From NCBI GenBank assembly GCA_024401745.1, contig JAKSKK010000020.1, positions 1 to 36,401 of the forward strand: a DNA stretch of 36,401 nt, written 5' to 3'. The position numbers and the translations under genes were made by a program. Position 1 is the first letter of the stretch. Each line of letters starts with the position of its first letter. The stretch is from Bacteroidales bacterium (GTDB lineage: Bacteria; Bacteroidota; Bacteroidia; Bacteroidales; UBA932). This document shows, piece by piece, positions 8,201 to 15,501 of the stretch. The notes beneath the pieces were generated by a model, which ran no database searches, had not been told where the DNA came from, and saw only the letters and a program-made list of their open reading frames with translations.

Positions 8201-11149
8201 ATCACGTCCGAGGGGGTGGCGGGACATCTGCGCATCTCACTGAGGCACTATGACGAATGCGGCGTCGAAGACAAGAAGTATTCTCCTTACGGCGCATCAT
8301 CACTGAACATCCAGTCACCACTGGGAGTGCAGAGGGAATGGTGGAATGAGGAGTCCGACGGCGAGGGTGCATACGCCTTCGAGGAGTCAGGATATGACAA
8401 CTGCCTAGCCCCGCGCACGACATGGACCAGGATGCCCGGCTCCGCGATGGCAGGGAATGCCGGCCTGACCACGACCACGCGCTCGACTAACGCTGCCGGA
8501 GAAGTTGCCGACTTGAGGTATGATGAGACCGACGCTGCCGTGCACATGTTGGGCACGGTGGCCGCTGGAAGGCTGCTCAGGACCCGGGCCGTCGGACCGG
8601 ACGGGCAGGTCATTGTGACCTTCACGGATGCCTCCGGCAGGACTGTCCTCGAACGGAGAGGAGAAGGCGACGTCCAGGCCGACACGTACTATGTGTACGA
8701 CTTTCTTGGCAGGCTGGTGATGGTCGTGACGCCGGAGCTGGGGACGGAACTGACCACGGATGCGGTTGCAGGAGTGCAGCGTGTCCTCTCTACATCCGAA
8801 CCTGGAACAGCCGGGAAGTGCTATATATATGAATACGACAGTAAAGGCAACCGCAGTGGATCCGGAGTGCCCGGCGCGGGGATGTCGACATTGCACTTTG
8901 ACGCAAGGCACCTGCCCACGTCAGAGGCTCCGTCACTCTTTGATAGGACCATGCTGTCCAGGACATTCTCATACGATTCTGCGGGGCATCTTACTTCTGC
9001 GAAGCTGGATTGGTCGGCACAGTTGGAAGTGGACCCCGAGCCCGGCCTTCCACCGTTGCTTTCCTCTCCCGTCCACCGCAAATGGAACCTCGGCAGCTAC
9101 ACCTACTCCGGTGGCGACCTCGTAGCGGAAATCCATCATGTGGTGGATACCACATTCCTTCTGCCTGGACTGCATCCCGTCATAGGGAACATTGCCATCG
9201 TGGACAATCCAGTCTCGTCCGCCCATGCAGACAAGACATACACCTATGACTCCCTCGGCAGAGTGACGGAAGCCAGGACTGAGTGGCCTGACGGCGCAGA
9301 GAGCCGCATTGCCAGAACCTTCGATAAGCAGGGCAAGGTGATGTCGGAAACGGAGTCATATTCCGACAGCCGTCTCTCCCTCCAGGGGTATACGCTGTGG
9401 GCCAGGACACAGAACACATATGACGCATTCGGCAACTGCACCGAATCGTTGAGACAGGCCGGTACGGGAACCCCGGACGGCGGAACGACACTGCTCTCGA
9501 CTGAAGTGCACAGGCAGTATGACGCCATTGGACGGTTGAAGAGGACTACGGTATCTGACGGTGGCGGCTCAGTGGCGACGGACCTCGGATACACCGTCCA
9601 GGGATGGCTGTCGTCCTCGAACACGTCACTTGACGGAGAGGATGTTTTCACCGAGCGTCTGCGCTATTGGAACCCGGTCAAGGCTGCTGACGGAGCAAGG
9701 CACGACGGCAACGTCTCGGAGGCGGAATTCAAGCATGGGGAGAACGGCTCAAGGACAGAGGCATATTCGTACGACGCTCTCGGCCGCATCACAGGGACAA
9801 GGGCATATCTGGGATCATCATCGGTGGCGACGACCGGATTCACTGAAGGCGGCATCAGCTACAGCCGCAACGGTGACATCCTCTCCCTGAAGAGATACGA
9901 CTCCGACGGCTTGTCAGAGAATCTGGGCTATGCATACGACATCTACGGACAGCTGTCTTCAGTAAGGGATACCGTAGCCGGCAGGGCCTGCACCTTCTGG
10001 TACGACTCCGCTGGGAACCTCACCCGTGACGGCTACGCGCCCGATCTGGAATACATGTACAACGTCATCGGCAAGCTGAGCAGCGTGATGGCTCCCGAAC
10101 CGGGCATCTTCAGCCTCGACAGGGTCGAGACCGCGAAGTACATCTACCTCGCGGACGGCACAAAGATCGGAGTTTCCCTTCCCGACGGATCGGAGACGAT
10201 GTACCGCGGACCGTTCATCCTTCACAGGGATGCGGACGGTGATGTCGAACTTCAGACGCTGATCCTGCCGGAAGGCATCGCAGTACCTGATCAGAATTCC
10301 CTGAAAATGTATATATTTGTGTCAGACCGTCTGGGCAGCATCAGGGCCGTGGTGGACCTCGGGGAGCGTGAAGTGTGCGAGGAGAACGACTACTATGCCT
10401 TCGGCAGCAGGATTCCCGGCGGAGAACAGCTCATTGAAAACAGGTGGCGCTACTCCGGCAAGGAGGAACAGGAAGCCCTCAGCGACCTGCCGTACATCGA
10501 CTTCGGCGCAAGGCTCTACAACCCCCGCCTCGGCCGCTGGCTCAGTCCGGACCCCCTGGCGGAGAAGTACTTCTCCATGAGCCCCTACAACTACTGCGGG
10601 AATGATCCGGTGAACAGATTTGATCCGGATGGGAGGTGGAATGTAACAGTTCATTTATATGAAGATAGAGCAACCAATGGATATGGATATGCCGTTGTCA
10701 CAGACAATGAGGGGAATGAAGTGTTCCGATTCGATGTTAGAGCAGAAGGTACTAATGGTCACGACAGAACAAAAACAAATGCGGACACTCCGTTAGGAAC
10801 ATATGATATACCTGACGAGAACCCTTGGATTGATGGCGGCGATAGACAAGCATATGGTCCTAACAGCAGGTTAAATATGGTACCAGAATCCGGCGAAATT
10901 ATAGAAACAGGCAGAAATAATATCAGGATTCATGGTGGAAGACAGGAGATGTTTGACTCTAAAACAAATACTTGGCACCCCATAGAACAACCTACATTAA
11001 AAAAGACGCACGGCTGCGTAAGAGCATATGATGAAGATATGAAAAATTTTAAAATAATTACTGAGGATTTGCAACAGAAAAACAAAGACGAACGTCCCGG
11101 GAAAGTGTTTATTATAGATGATTTGAAAAATGAAAATGATAAAAAATAA
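5216..11149 (+). CDS. RHS/YD-repeat polymorphic toxin with C-terminal L,D-transpeptidase (YkuD) tip
   Basis: A 1977-residue secreted protein. Residues 1-25 look like a Sec signal (MKAIKKISMLAAGIFVLSV...). An SpvB/TcdB-like N-terminal region follows (GEAGLGWTLAAGGAVTREI near residue 90). YD repeats then fill the middle, with many units such as YDGVGRLV, YDFLGRLV, YDSLGRV and YDAFGN; these should form the hollow RHS cocoon. The RHS core (about 1704-1807) starts DRLGSIRAVV, includes YSGKEEQ and LGRWLSPDPL, and ends FDPDGR. The 170-residue tip (1808-1977) is AT-rich and carries TPLGTYDI, IRIHGG (His1906) and THGCVRAYDED (Cys1934). That is the YkuD signature, with an unusually long spacer between the His and the Cys. 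Tips of this fold are known as peptidoglycan-targeting effectors (Tlde1 of Salmonella). The expected target is peptidoglycan tetrapeptide stems in the periplasm. The next gene overlaps the stop by 20 nt and is the immunity candidate. Confidence 0.9.
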   Translation: MKAIKKISMLAAGIFVLSVAESRGQHTSPALDYDPTPKALEMTRYGNLQIDKTGGRITFDIPLYTYDDKDFSIPVGLSYASNGFRPGSQTGEAGLGWTLAAGGAVTREIIGGDDFKSSGMFSSGGRTDPATLYSMDYSVSYLCIDDDVLYPYISDCHETTSDIYHFTMPGHSGSFLIGNDGEFHAYGTSDGLGTYDISYERSSIRIITGDGYEYRFGSTALSREILVGGDPISSSSPNSLPDRQKPVVTWLLDTIIAPDGRFVTFDYESNGIEYPKTYPDPVTHPDVVTSVAACLGRHIQIGQSPDVTVFKTASLKYTAYLSGIAVHEPDSVTTFAANFEWAYEQGSEMGDEDWQPYTKLAVPTRKLASVTFTDSGRTLRQATLAYDYDGCRPLLASVDFGALGKYDMTYVSDPDHPLPGLTSNGVDYWGYYNGKDSNSDSFMNSISSVDSDFNETIPQSHTQMDPDWHYSRLGTLSSVKYPTGGRTTFTVEANIASKILLRRRHTSGWVQPANPYLEFEDEDEISDSFLPGLYPWSAMLHSSECGGVRVASVTDYDAVGGTSTRTFTYQDGLVQTFPRYYVGNTIPGSTALVAIPSLSFPASSLDRLHVSYGKVTETMPDGSRILSEYTDWMDEPDSYSTNRRMISDLDTGNSEDFNIFLDNRLREPDSHHYRRGLLKRQRTYSPEDVLLSDKSVTYQDVGSGYASYIVGSGRYWWSARRFICDVLPISETSSEYYSGASPLITTKVFAYDSRGRKTSETIEHSDGTTEVNCTVFMDRGYRHDLVSSQSILGKRAYEDTLRLHESASYTYSHPSGTLWNLTGFTRTLYDASGSGTTADELSFSNFDAFGNPWQQTFNGVNTAFVWGHRGRYMSAKVLGCTYAGLPGSVKTVIPTNLTDGMKTALRNLSGKETTIYDHIPSIGASSITGPSGRSLSYEYDGVGRLVNVTSSLGAIAHYTYGIMNRQDTLRYVESTLYGQPDRTERTVYDGLGRPWITSEGVAGHLRISLRHYDECGVEDKKYSPYGASSLNIQSPLGVQREWWNEESDGEGAYAFEESGYDNCLAPRTTWTRMPGSAMAGNAGLTTTTRSTNAAGEVADLRYDETDAAVHMLGTVAAGRLLRTRAVGPDGQVIVTFTDASGRTVLERRGEGDVQADTYYVYDFLGRLVMVVTPELGTELTTDAVAGVQRVLSTSEPGTAGKCYIYEYDSKGNRSGSGVPGAGMSTLHFDARHLPTSEAPSLFDRTMLSRTFSYDSAGHLTSAKLDWSAQLEVDPEPGLPPLLSSPVHRKWNLGSYTYSGGDLVAEIHHVVDTTFLLPGLHPVIGNIAIVDNPVSSAHADKTYTYDSLGRVTEARTEWPDGAESRIARTFDKQGKVMSETESYSDSRLSLQGYTLWARTQNTYDAFGNCTESLRQAGTGTPDGGTTLLSTEVHRQYDAIGRLKRTTVSDGGGSVATDLGYTVQGWLSSSNTSLDGEDVFTERLRYWNPVKAADGARHDGNVSEAEFKHGENGSRTEAYSYDALGRITGTRAYLGSSSVATTGFTEGGISYSRNGDILSLKRYDSDGLSENLGYAYDIYGQLSSVRDTVAGRACTFWYDSAGNLTRDGYAPDLEYMYNVIGKLSSVMAPEPGIFSLDRVETAKYIYLADGTKIGVSLPDGSETMYRGPFILHRDADGDVELQTLILPEGIAVPDQNSLKMYIFVSDRLGSIRAVVDLGEREVCEENDYYAFGSRIPGGEQLIENRWRYSGKEEQEALSDLPYIDFGARLYNPRLGRWLSPDPLAEKYFSMSPYNYCGNDPVNRFDPDGRWNVTVHLYEDRATNGYGYAVVTDNEGNEVFRFDVRAEGTNGHDRTKTNADTPLGTYDIPDENPWIDGGDRQAYGPNSRLNMVPESGEIIETGRNNIRIHGGRQEMFDSKTNTWHPIEQPTLKKTHGCVRAYDEDMKNFKIITEDLQQKNKDERPGKVFIIDDLKNENDKK

Positions 11150-11924
11150 ACTTGTCCTTATACTTTTTTTCGTGTTTGCTATCATATTTTTTAGCAACTG
11201 CAATTTCCCCAAAAAGTATGCATATTGGTTGGATTATGATACCGCAAAACAAAGTAGAATAATCCAAAACAAAAAAGTGAATCCACTTGCGAGATCAATA
11301 TATTTTAACGAAAATTTTGTCAGCGATAATGAAGATTCCTTTTTGTTGTTGGAAGAATTAACATCATTTAATCATAATAGTCAGATAAATGCTTTCTATT
11401 ATTATGTCTTTGGGAAGATTTGTCAATCAGCAGATGGAGTAGTATCTGAAATACTTGGCCATTATTGTTTGAATTCTCTAATGAATTCTACGGAATATAA
11501 CCTTCAATACTTTAAAAGAGATACTTCTCTTGCGAACAAATATGCGGAATATATTGCATTTGAATTAACACAAAGCAAAGAAACAATTGAAAAATATGGT
11601 ATTCTGAAGCAACGGTTAGAATCAATATGTGCATGCCAACCTGGAATAACAGATGTGTCCAATTACCTACTAAATATTGTTGAAGTTAGATGTTTAGAAA
11701 TGGAGGACATAACTATAACAGAAAACACTGTGGCTACTTTTCATAGCCATCAATCTTACGTACCAAAGTCAAACATGAGGAGCTCAGATTATCCATCATC
11801 GGCCGATATGAATAATGCTAAAGTTCATGGAACTGCTGGTTATCTGTTTGTCCCAAAAGATGGCCTAGCTCTAGTCTATGATGGCATGGGTGTTCATGCA
11901 ACGTTCCCATTGAACTTAATATAA
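11130..11924 (+). CDS. Lipoprotein overlapping RHS stop, candidate immunity protein with JAMM/DUF4329-like C-terminus
   Basis: A 264-residue AT-rich lipoprotein. It starts at ATG 11130 inside the RHS gene (stop 11147-11149), so translation is probably coupled; a second ATG at 11136 is possible. The signal segment ends FFSNC, with Cys24 as lipidation site. Residues 50-180 look all-helical and acidic (ELTSFNHNSQINAFYYYVF, then a long helical stretch), as in many immunity proteins. The last 65 residues differ: TFHSHQ (His205 and His207), then PSSADMN (Ser223, Asp226), GYLFVPKDGLALVYDG and the end. That matches H-x-H ... S-x-x-D of JAMM/JAB metallopeptidases and the DUF4329 domains seen as RHS tips. 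The protein may be the immunity factor for the YkuD tip with a fused remnant of an older tip, or a peptidase in its own right. The location suits defence against a periplasmic toxin. Confidence 0.75.
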   Translation: MKMIKNKLVLILFFVFAIIFFSNCNFPKKYAYWLDYDTAKQSRIIQNKKVNPLARSIYFNENFVSDNEDSFLLLEELTSFNHNSQINAFYYYVFGKICQSADGVVSEILGHYCLNSLMNSTEYNLQYFKRDTSLANKYAEYIAFELTQSKETIEKYGILKQRLESICACQPGITDVSNYLLNIVEVRCLEMEDITITENTVATFHSHQSYVPKSNMRSSDYPSSADMNNAKVHGTAGYLFVPKDGLALVYDGMGVHATFPLNLI

Positions 11925-11931
11925 TAAAAAT

Positions 11932-12435
11932 ATGAGGTTCAGAATAATAGCAATTATCAGTTACATCTTGGTCATTTCAAATTGCGACAGATGCACGCAC
12001 CATTTGGGCACGGAGAATACCATTAATGATGATGAGTGTATATACTTTTTTACTGAAGGGAATGTTATGTACGAGAAAGAGACCACATACTCTTTCAATG
12101 CTGACACATCAATGATTATTGAAAACATGAGGAAAGTCTGTAAAGATATTGATAAGTTGGTTAAGTCCAAACTGATTAGTCTTGATACTAGAATAACTGA
12201 TGTAAGCGAACACACACCCAATGATTGTTTGAACATATCTTTGTATCTTCCAGAACCCGGCGAAACCAATATCCTCTTAGAAATTGTCGCTTCTCGTGAT
12301 TACATTAATAATGACACTCTTGTCCCGATTGTTGAGAACTGTTTGGAATTCATATCCGAAGGTAACATCCCTGATAACGGACCAATAAAACTAGTGAGCA
12401 AAAAGAATGAAATAGATTTATTGACAAATCAGTAG
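11932..12435 (+). CDS. Second small lipoprotein of the RHS locus
   Basis: A 167-residue AT-rich protein that I do not recognise. It begins MRFRIIAIISYILVISNC, a lipoprotein signal with lipobox ISNC and Cys18. The mature part is acidic with alternating helical and strand-like stretches, such as SMIIENMRKVCKDIDKLVKS and NILLEIVASRDYI. It starts 7 nt after the previous stop, so it belongs to the same operon. By position and composition it is a second immunity candidate, either for the present YkuD tip or, more interestingly, for an earlier RHS tip whose remnant survives in the gene before it. The two downstream terminators close the operon. Confidence 0.7.
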   Translation: MRFRIIAIISYILVISNCDRCTHHLGTENTINDDECIYFFTEGNVMYEKETTYSFNADTSMIIENMRKVCKDIDKLVKSKLISLDTRITDVSEHTPNDCLNISLYLPEPGETNILLEIVASRDYINNDTLVPIVENCLEFISEGNIPDNGPIKLVSKKNEIDLLTNQ

Positions 12436-12585
12436 TGTTGGATTTCTTCAGATAGTATCGGTGCATCCACTGTCTCGGACTATTACCCTGCGGGCTGGCA
12501 GACGTCCTGCACCGAAAGGCGTTGTGGTGAGATTGGTATCAACTACGACGGCAATATGATAATAGATACTCGAAACCCATTTTGA
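12436..12585 (+). pseudogene. GC-richer coding remnant after the last lipoprotein gene
   Basis: Directly after the TAG at 12433-12435, the same frame stays open for 49 codons to a TGA at 12583-12585. It contains DYYPAGWQTSC and GEIGINYDGNM. Base use in the middle of this stretch is GC-rich, unlike the AT-rich lipoprotein gene before it. It has no start codon at its head. It looks like the tail of a displaced or truncated gene rather than random sequence, but I cannot name the parent. Read-through of the TAG could also join it to the preceding gene. Confidence 0.3.
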
Positions 12586-12617
12586 TTCTCCCACAATATC
12601 TATTATTACCTTGATTT

Positions 12618-12650
12618 GTCAGAGCCGTGAATTTCGGCTCTGACTTTTCT
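12618..12650 (+). terminator. Intrinsic terminator 1 (10-bp perfect stem)
   Basis: GTCAGAGCCG (12618-12627), a 7-nt loop, then CGGCTCTGAC (12635-12644) and TTTTCT. The perfect stem and T-tract face the rightward RHS operon, so it should end that transcript. Confidence 0.85.
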
Positions 12651-12703
12651 GGTACTGTTTCAAAAAGTGTGTCTAGCTCCGGTCTAGCACATTTGCAGGG
12701 ATT

Positions 12704-12739
12704 GTCAGAGTCGATATTATCGGCTTTGACTTTTCTTTT
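12704..12739 (+). terminator. Intrinsic terminator 2, near-copy of terminator 1
   Basis: GTCAGAGTCG (12704-12713), a 7-nt loop, then CGGCTTTGAC (12721-12730) and TTTTCTTTT. All ten positions pair, two as G-T. Arm sequence and loop length resemble terminator 1, so one is probably a duplicate. It also stands just before lepA, which runs towards it on the other strand, and may protect against read-through into lepA. Confidence 0.8.
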
Positions 12740-12764
12740 GCAAACATTGTTGCCCAACTTTGGT

Positions 12765-12788
12765 TATGACCCCGTGCCCTAGTCGAGC
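12765..12788. repeat. Right 24-bp direct repeat, overlapping the lepA 3' end
   Basis: Identical over 24 bases to 3392-3415. Positions 12779-12788 are the last bases of lepA, including its TAG (12779-12781), so the conserved gene end provides part of the core, as in many integrase attachment sites. Confidence 0.75.
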
Positions 12789-14566
12789 TTGAGGACGGCC
12801 ATGAAGGCGCTCTGAGGCACCTGGACCTTTCCGATCTGGCGCATTCTCTTCTTACCTTCCTTCTGCTTCTCGAGCAGCTTGCGCTTTCGTGTGACGTCGC
12901 CGCCGTAGCACTTGGCGGTCACATCCTTGCGCACCTGCTTCACGGTCTCGCGGGCTATGATCTTGGCGCCCACCGCGGCCTGCACGGGAATGTCGAACTG
13001 CTGGCGCGGGATGAGGTCCTTGAGCTTCACGCACATCTTGCGGCCGAAGTCTGCCGCGTTGTCGGCGTGGATGAGGGTGCTGAGGGCATCGGCGGGCTCT
13101 CCGTTCAGCAGGATGTCCAGGCGGACGAGCTTGGCGGGACGGTAGCCGATCTGGTGATAGTCGAACGATGCGTATCCGCGTGAGATGCTCTTGAGCTTGT
13201 CGTAGAAGTCGAAGACTATCTCGCTCAGGGGCATGTCGTAGTTGAGCTCCACGCGGTCGGCGGTGATGTAGTGCTGGCTGATGAGGGTGCCGCGCTTGTC
13301 GAGGCAGAGCTTCATTATGGCGCCGAAGTACTCCGACTTGGAGATGATCTGCGCGCGGATGAAAGGCTCCTCGATATGCTCGATGAGCGTGGGTGCCGGG
13401 AGACCCGAAGGGTTGTGCACGTCGAGGCACTCGTCCTGCATCGTGTACACCTTGTACGAAACGTTGGGCACGGTGGTGATGACGTCCATGTCGAATTCGC
13501 GGAAGATGCGCTCCTGCACGATCTCGAGGTGCAGAAGACCGAGGAAACCGCAGCGGAATCCGCTTCCCAGCGCGAGCGAGCTCTCGGGCTCGTACACGAA
13601 GGATGCGTCGTTCAGCTGGAACTTCTCGAGCACTGCGCGCAGTTCCTCGAACTTGTCGGCCTGCACGGGATACATACCGGCGAAGACCATGGGCTTGACC
13701 TCCTCGAAGCCGGCGATGGCCTCGGTGCAGGGATTGCCCGCAAGGGTTATGGTATCGCCCACCTTGACCTCGGTGGCGCTCTTGATGCCTGTGATTATGT
13801 AGCCTACGTCGCCGCAGTCGACTGACTGCGAGGGGACGAGCTTCATCCTGAGGATACCGACCTCCTCGACGTCATACTCCTTGCCGGTGGCGAAGAAACG
13901 TATCTTGTCGCCCTTGCGGATGCTGCCGTTCTTCATCTTGAAGTAGGCTATCACGCCGCGGAAAGAGTTGAACACGCTGTCGAAAATGAGGGCCTGGGCG
14001 GGACCGTCGGGGTTGCCCTGGGGTGCCGGAATCTTCTCCACTATCGCGTCGAGGATGGGGGCGACGCCCTGTCCCGTGCGCGCGGAAACCTTGAATACAT
14101 CCTCGGGGGCGCAGCCCAGCAGGTCACATATCTCGTCGGTTACCACCTCTATCTGGGCGGACTCCATGTCGATCTTGTTCAGCACGGGGATGATCTCCAG
14201 GCCATGGTCGATCGCCATGTAGAGGTTGGAGATGGTCTGGGCCTGAATGCCCTGGGATGCATCGACCACCAGCAGCGCTCCCTCGCAGGAAGCTATGGAA
14301 CGTGACACCTCGTAGCTGAAGTCAACGTGACCCGGAGTGTCGATGAGGTTGAGCTTGTACTTCTCGCCCTTGTATGTGTGCACCATCTGGATAGCATGGC
14401 TCTTGATGGTGATTCCCTTCTCCTTCTCGAGGTCCATGTCGTCAAGGACCTGATTCTCCATATCACGCTCCGCAAGGGTGCTGGTCAACTCGAGCAGCCT
14501 GTCAGCCAGGGTGCTCTTGCCGTGATCGATGTGCGCTATGATGCAAAAATTGCGAATATGTTTCAT
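12779..14566 (-). CDS. lepA: Elongation factor 4 (LepA) GTPase
   Basis: A 595-residue ribosome-binding GTPase that affects elongation and initiation under stress. It has full family length. The GTPase motifs are visible: [14 protein letters not shown] (G1, near residue 11), DTPGHVDF (G3) and NKID (G4). EF-G-like domains III and V follow, then the LepA-specific C-terminal domain with many basic residues ([19 protein letters not shown]). The start at 14566 has a short 33-nt leader from a TATCTTTG box at 14600-14607. The stop lies in the 24-bp repeat that borders the RHS island; the coding sequence is intact, so insertion at the gene end did not damage it. Confidence 0.98.
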   Translation of the reverse strand: MKHIRNFCIIAHIDHGKSTLADRLLELTSTLAERDMENQVLDDMDLEKEKGITIKSHAIQMVHTYKGEKYKLNLIDTPGHVDFSYEVSRSIASCEGALLVVDASQGIQAQTISNLYMAIDHGLEIIPVLNKIDMESAQIEVVTDEICDLLGCAPEDVFKVSARTGQGVAPILDAIVEKIPAPQGNPDGPAQALIFDSVFNSFRGVIAYFKMKNGSIRKGDKIRFFATGKEYDVEEVGILRMKLVPSQSVDCGDVGYIITGIKSATEVKVGDTITLAGNPCTEAIAGFEEVKPMVFAGMYPVQADKFEELRAVLEKFQLNDASFVYEPESSLALGSGFRCGFLGLLHLEIVQERIFREFDMDVITTVPNVSYKVYTMQDECLDVHNPSGLPAPTLIEHIEEPFIRAQIISKSEYFGAIMKLCLDKRGTLISQHYITADRVELNYDMPLSEIVFDFYDKLKSISRGYASFDYHQIGYRPAKLVRLDILLNGEPADALSTLIHADNAADFGRKMCVKLKDLIPRQQFDIPVQAAVGAKIIARETVKQVRKDVTAKCYGGDVTRKRKLLEKQKEGKKRMRQIGKVQVPQSAFMAVLKLD

Positions 14567-14599
14567 ATCCTTGTACTTATGCCTCTATTTTAAATCATA

Positions 14600-14607
14600 C
14601 AAAGATA
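14600..14607 (-). promoter_or_regulatory. -7 box TATCTTTG for lepA
   Basis: The minus strand reads TATCTTTG, a perfect TAnnTTTG match, 33 nt upstream of the lepA ATG. It lies only 16 bp from the divergent transketolase -7 box, so the two promoters overlap and may compete. Confidence 0.65.
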
Positions 14608-14623
14608 ACTTAAATTTTTTGGT

Positions 14624-14631
14624 TAAATTTG
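14624..14631 (+). promoter_or_regulatory. -7 box TAAATTTG for the transketolase operon
   Basis: TAAATTTG matches the TAnnTTTG consensus and lies 29 nt upstream of the ATG at 14661. Divergent from and interleaved with the lepA promoter. Confidence 0.6.
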
Positions 14632-14660
14632 TAGATACTGAAAACAATCAACATTTTGAT

Positions 14661-15500
14661 ATGGCAACAATAGAAGAATTAACCAAGATCTCATCCCAGG
14701 TTCGCAGGGACATCATCCGCATGGTCACTGCAGCCAAGTCTGGCCACCCGGGCGGATCACTCGGCATCACAGACGTGATGACGGCTCTGTATTTCGCAGA
14801 AATGAACCAGGCTCCGGAGACATGGACACGCAGCGCAAAAGGCCAGGACGCATTCATCCTTTCAGCAGGCCACCTTGCTCCCGTGTACTACTCCGTCCTT
14901 GCACGTGCAGGCTATTTCCCCGTTTCTGAGCTCGGAACCCTGCGCAAGTTCGGCAGCCGCCTCCAGGGACACCCCTGCGTGACTGACAGCCTCCCCGGCG
15001 TGTTCAAGCCTTCAGGTTCACTCGGCCAGGGCCTTTCAGTAGCAGCCGGCATCGCATTCGGCAAGAAGATGGACGGCGACGGCACCCGCGTTTACTGCCT
15101 CTGCGGAGACGGTGAGAGCGAGGAAGGCCAGATCTGGGAAGCAGGCATGTGGGCACAGCACAAGCAGCTCGACAACCTCATCGCCTTCACAGACTGGAAC
15201 GGCCAGCAGATCGACGGCCCTACCAAGACCATCACCGGCATCGAGGACCTCAGCGAGAAGTGGAGCGCCTTCGGCTGGGACGTGATAGTTGCTGACGGAC
15301 ACAGCTTCGAGAGCATTCTCGACGCATTCAAGCTCGCCCACAATGCAGACGGCAAGCCCAAGATGATTCTCTTCAAGACCGAGATGGGTCACGGTGTTGA
15401 CTTCATGGCAGGTACTCACGAGTGGCACGGCAAGGCTCCTTCAGCAGAGCAGTGCGCAAATGCAATGACACAGTTGGAAGAAACTTTAGGAGATTTTTAA
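14661..15500 (+). CDS. Transketolase, N-terminal subunit (TPP-binding)
   Basis: A 279-residue thiamine-diphosphate half of a split transketolase in the non-oxidative pentose phosphate pathway. The start at 14661 (MATIEELTKISSQVRRD) is chosen over longer upstream frames that run back into lepA. SGHPGGSLG lies near residue 28. The TPP motif runs from GDGESEEGQIWEA to the Asn in FTDWNGQQ. The C-terminus has HGVDFMAGTHEWHGKAPS. The partner subunit starts one base after this stop, so the two halves are made together as a heteromer. Confidence 0.97.
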   Translation: MATIEELTKISSQVRRDIIRMVTAAKSGHPGGSLGITDVMTALYFAEMNQAPETWTRSAKGQDAFILSAGHLAPVYYSVLARAGYFPVSELGTLRKFGSRLQGHPCVTDSLPGVFKPSGSLGQGLSVAAGIAFGKKMDGDGTRVYCLCGDGESEEGQIWEAGMWAQHKQLDNLIAFTDWNGQQIDGPTKTITGIEDLSEKWSAFGWDVIVADGHSFESILDAFKLAHNADGKPKMILFKTEMGHGVDFMAGTHEWHGKAPSAEQCANAMTQLEETLGDF

Positions 15501-15501
15501 C

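Larger units (their letters stand above)
3392..12788. mobile_element. Putative integrated island at the 3' end of lepA
   Basis: The segment is bounded by perfect 24-bp direct repeats, with the right copy made partly of the lepA 3' end and lepA itself intact. Integration that duplicates the end of a conserved gene is typical of tyrosine-recombinase elements. The content fits cargo: an unknown 419-residue protein, a phage-like small membrane protein, an RHS toxin and small lipoproteins. Against a simple mobile element, I see no recognisable integrase, relaxase or phage structural gene. It may be mobilised in trans, decayed, or the recombinase may lie outside the window beyond another repeat copy. 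The inference rests on the repeat; comparison with a relative lacking the insert would settle it. Confidence 0.6.

Noticed and set aside
12539-12757. 72-codon minus-strand frame between the RHS operon and lepA
   Set aside because: It runs straight through both terminator hairpins and has no start signals; the repeated residues reflect the duplicated hairpins.
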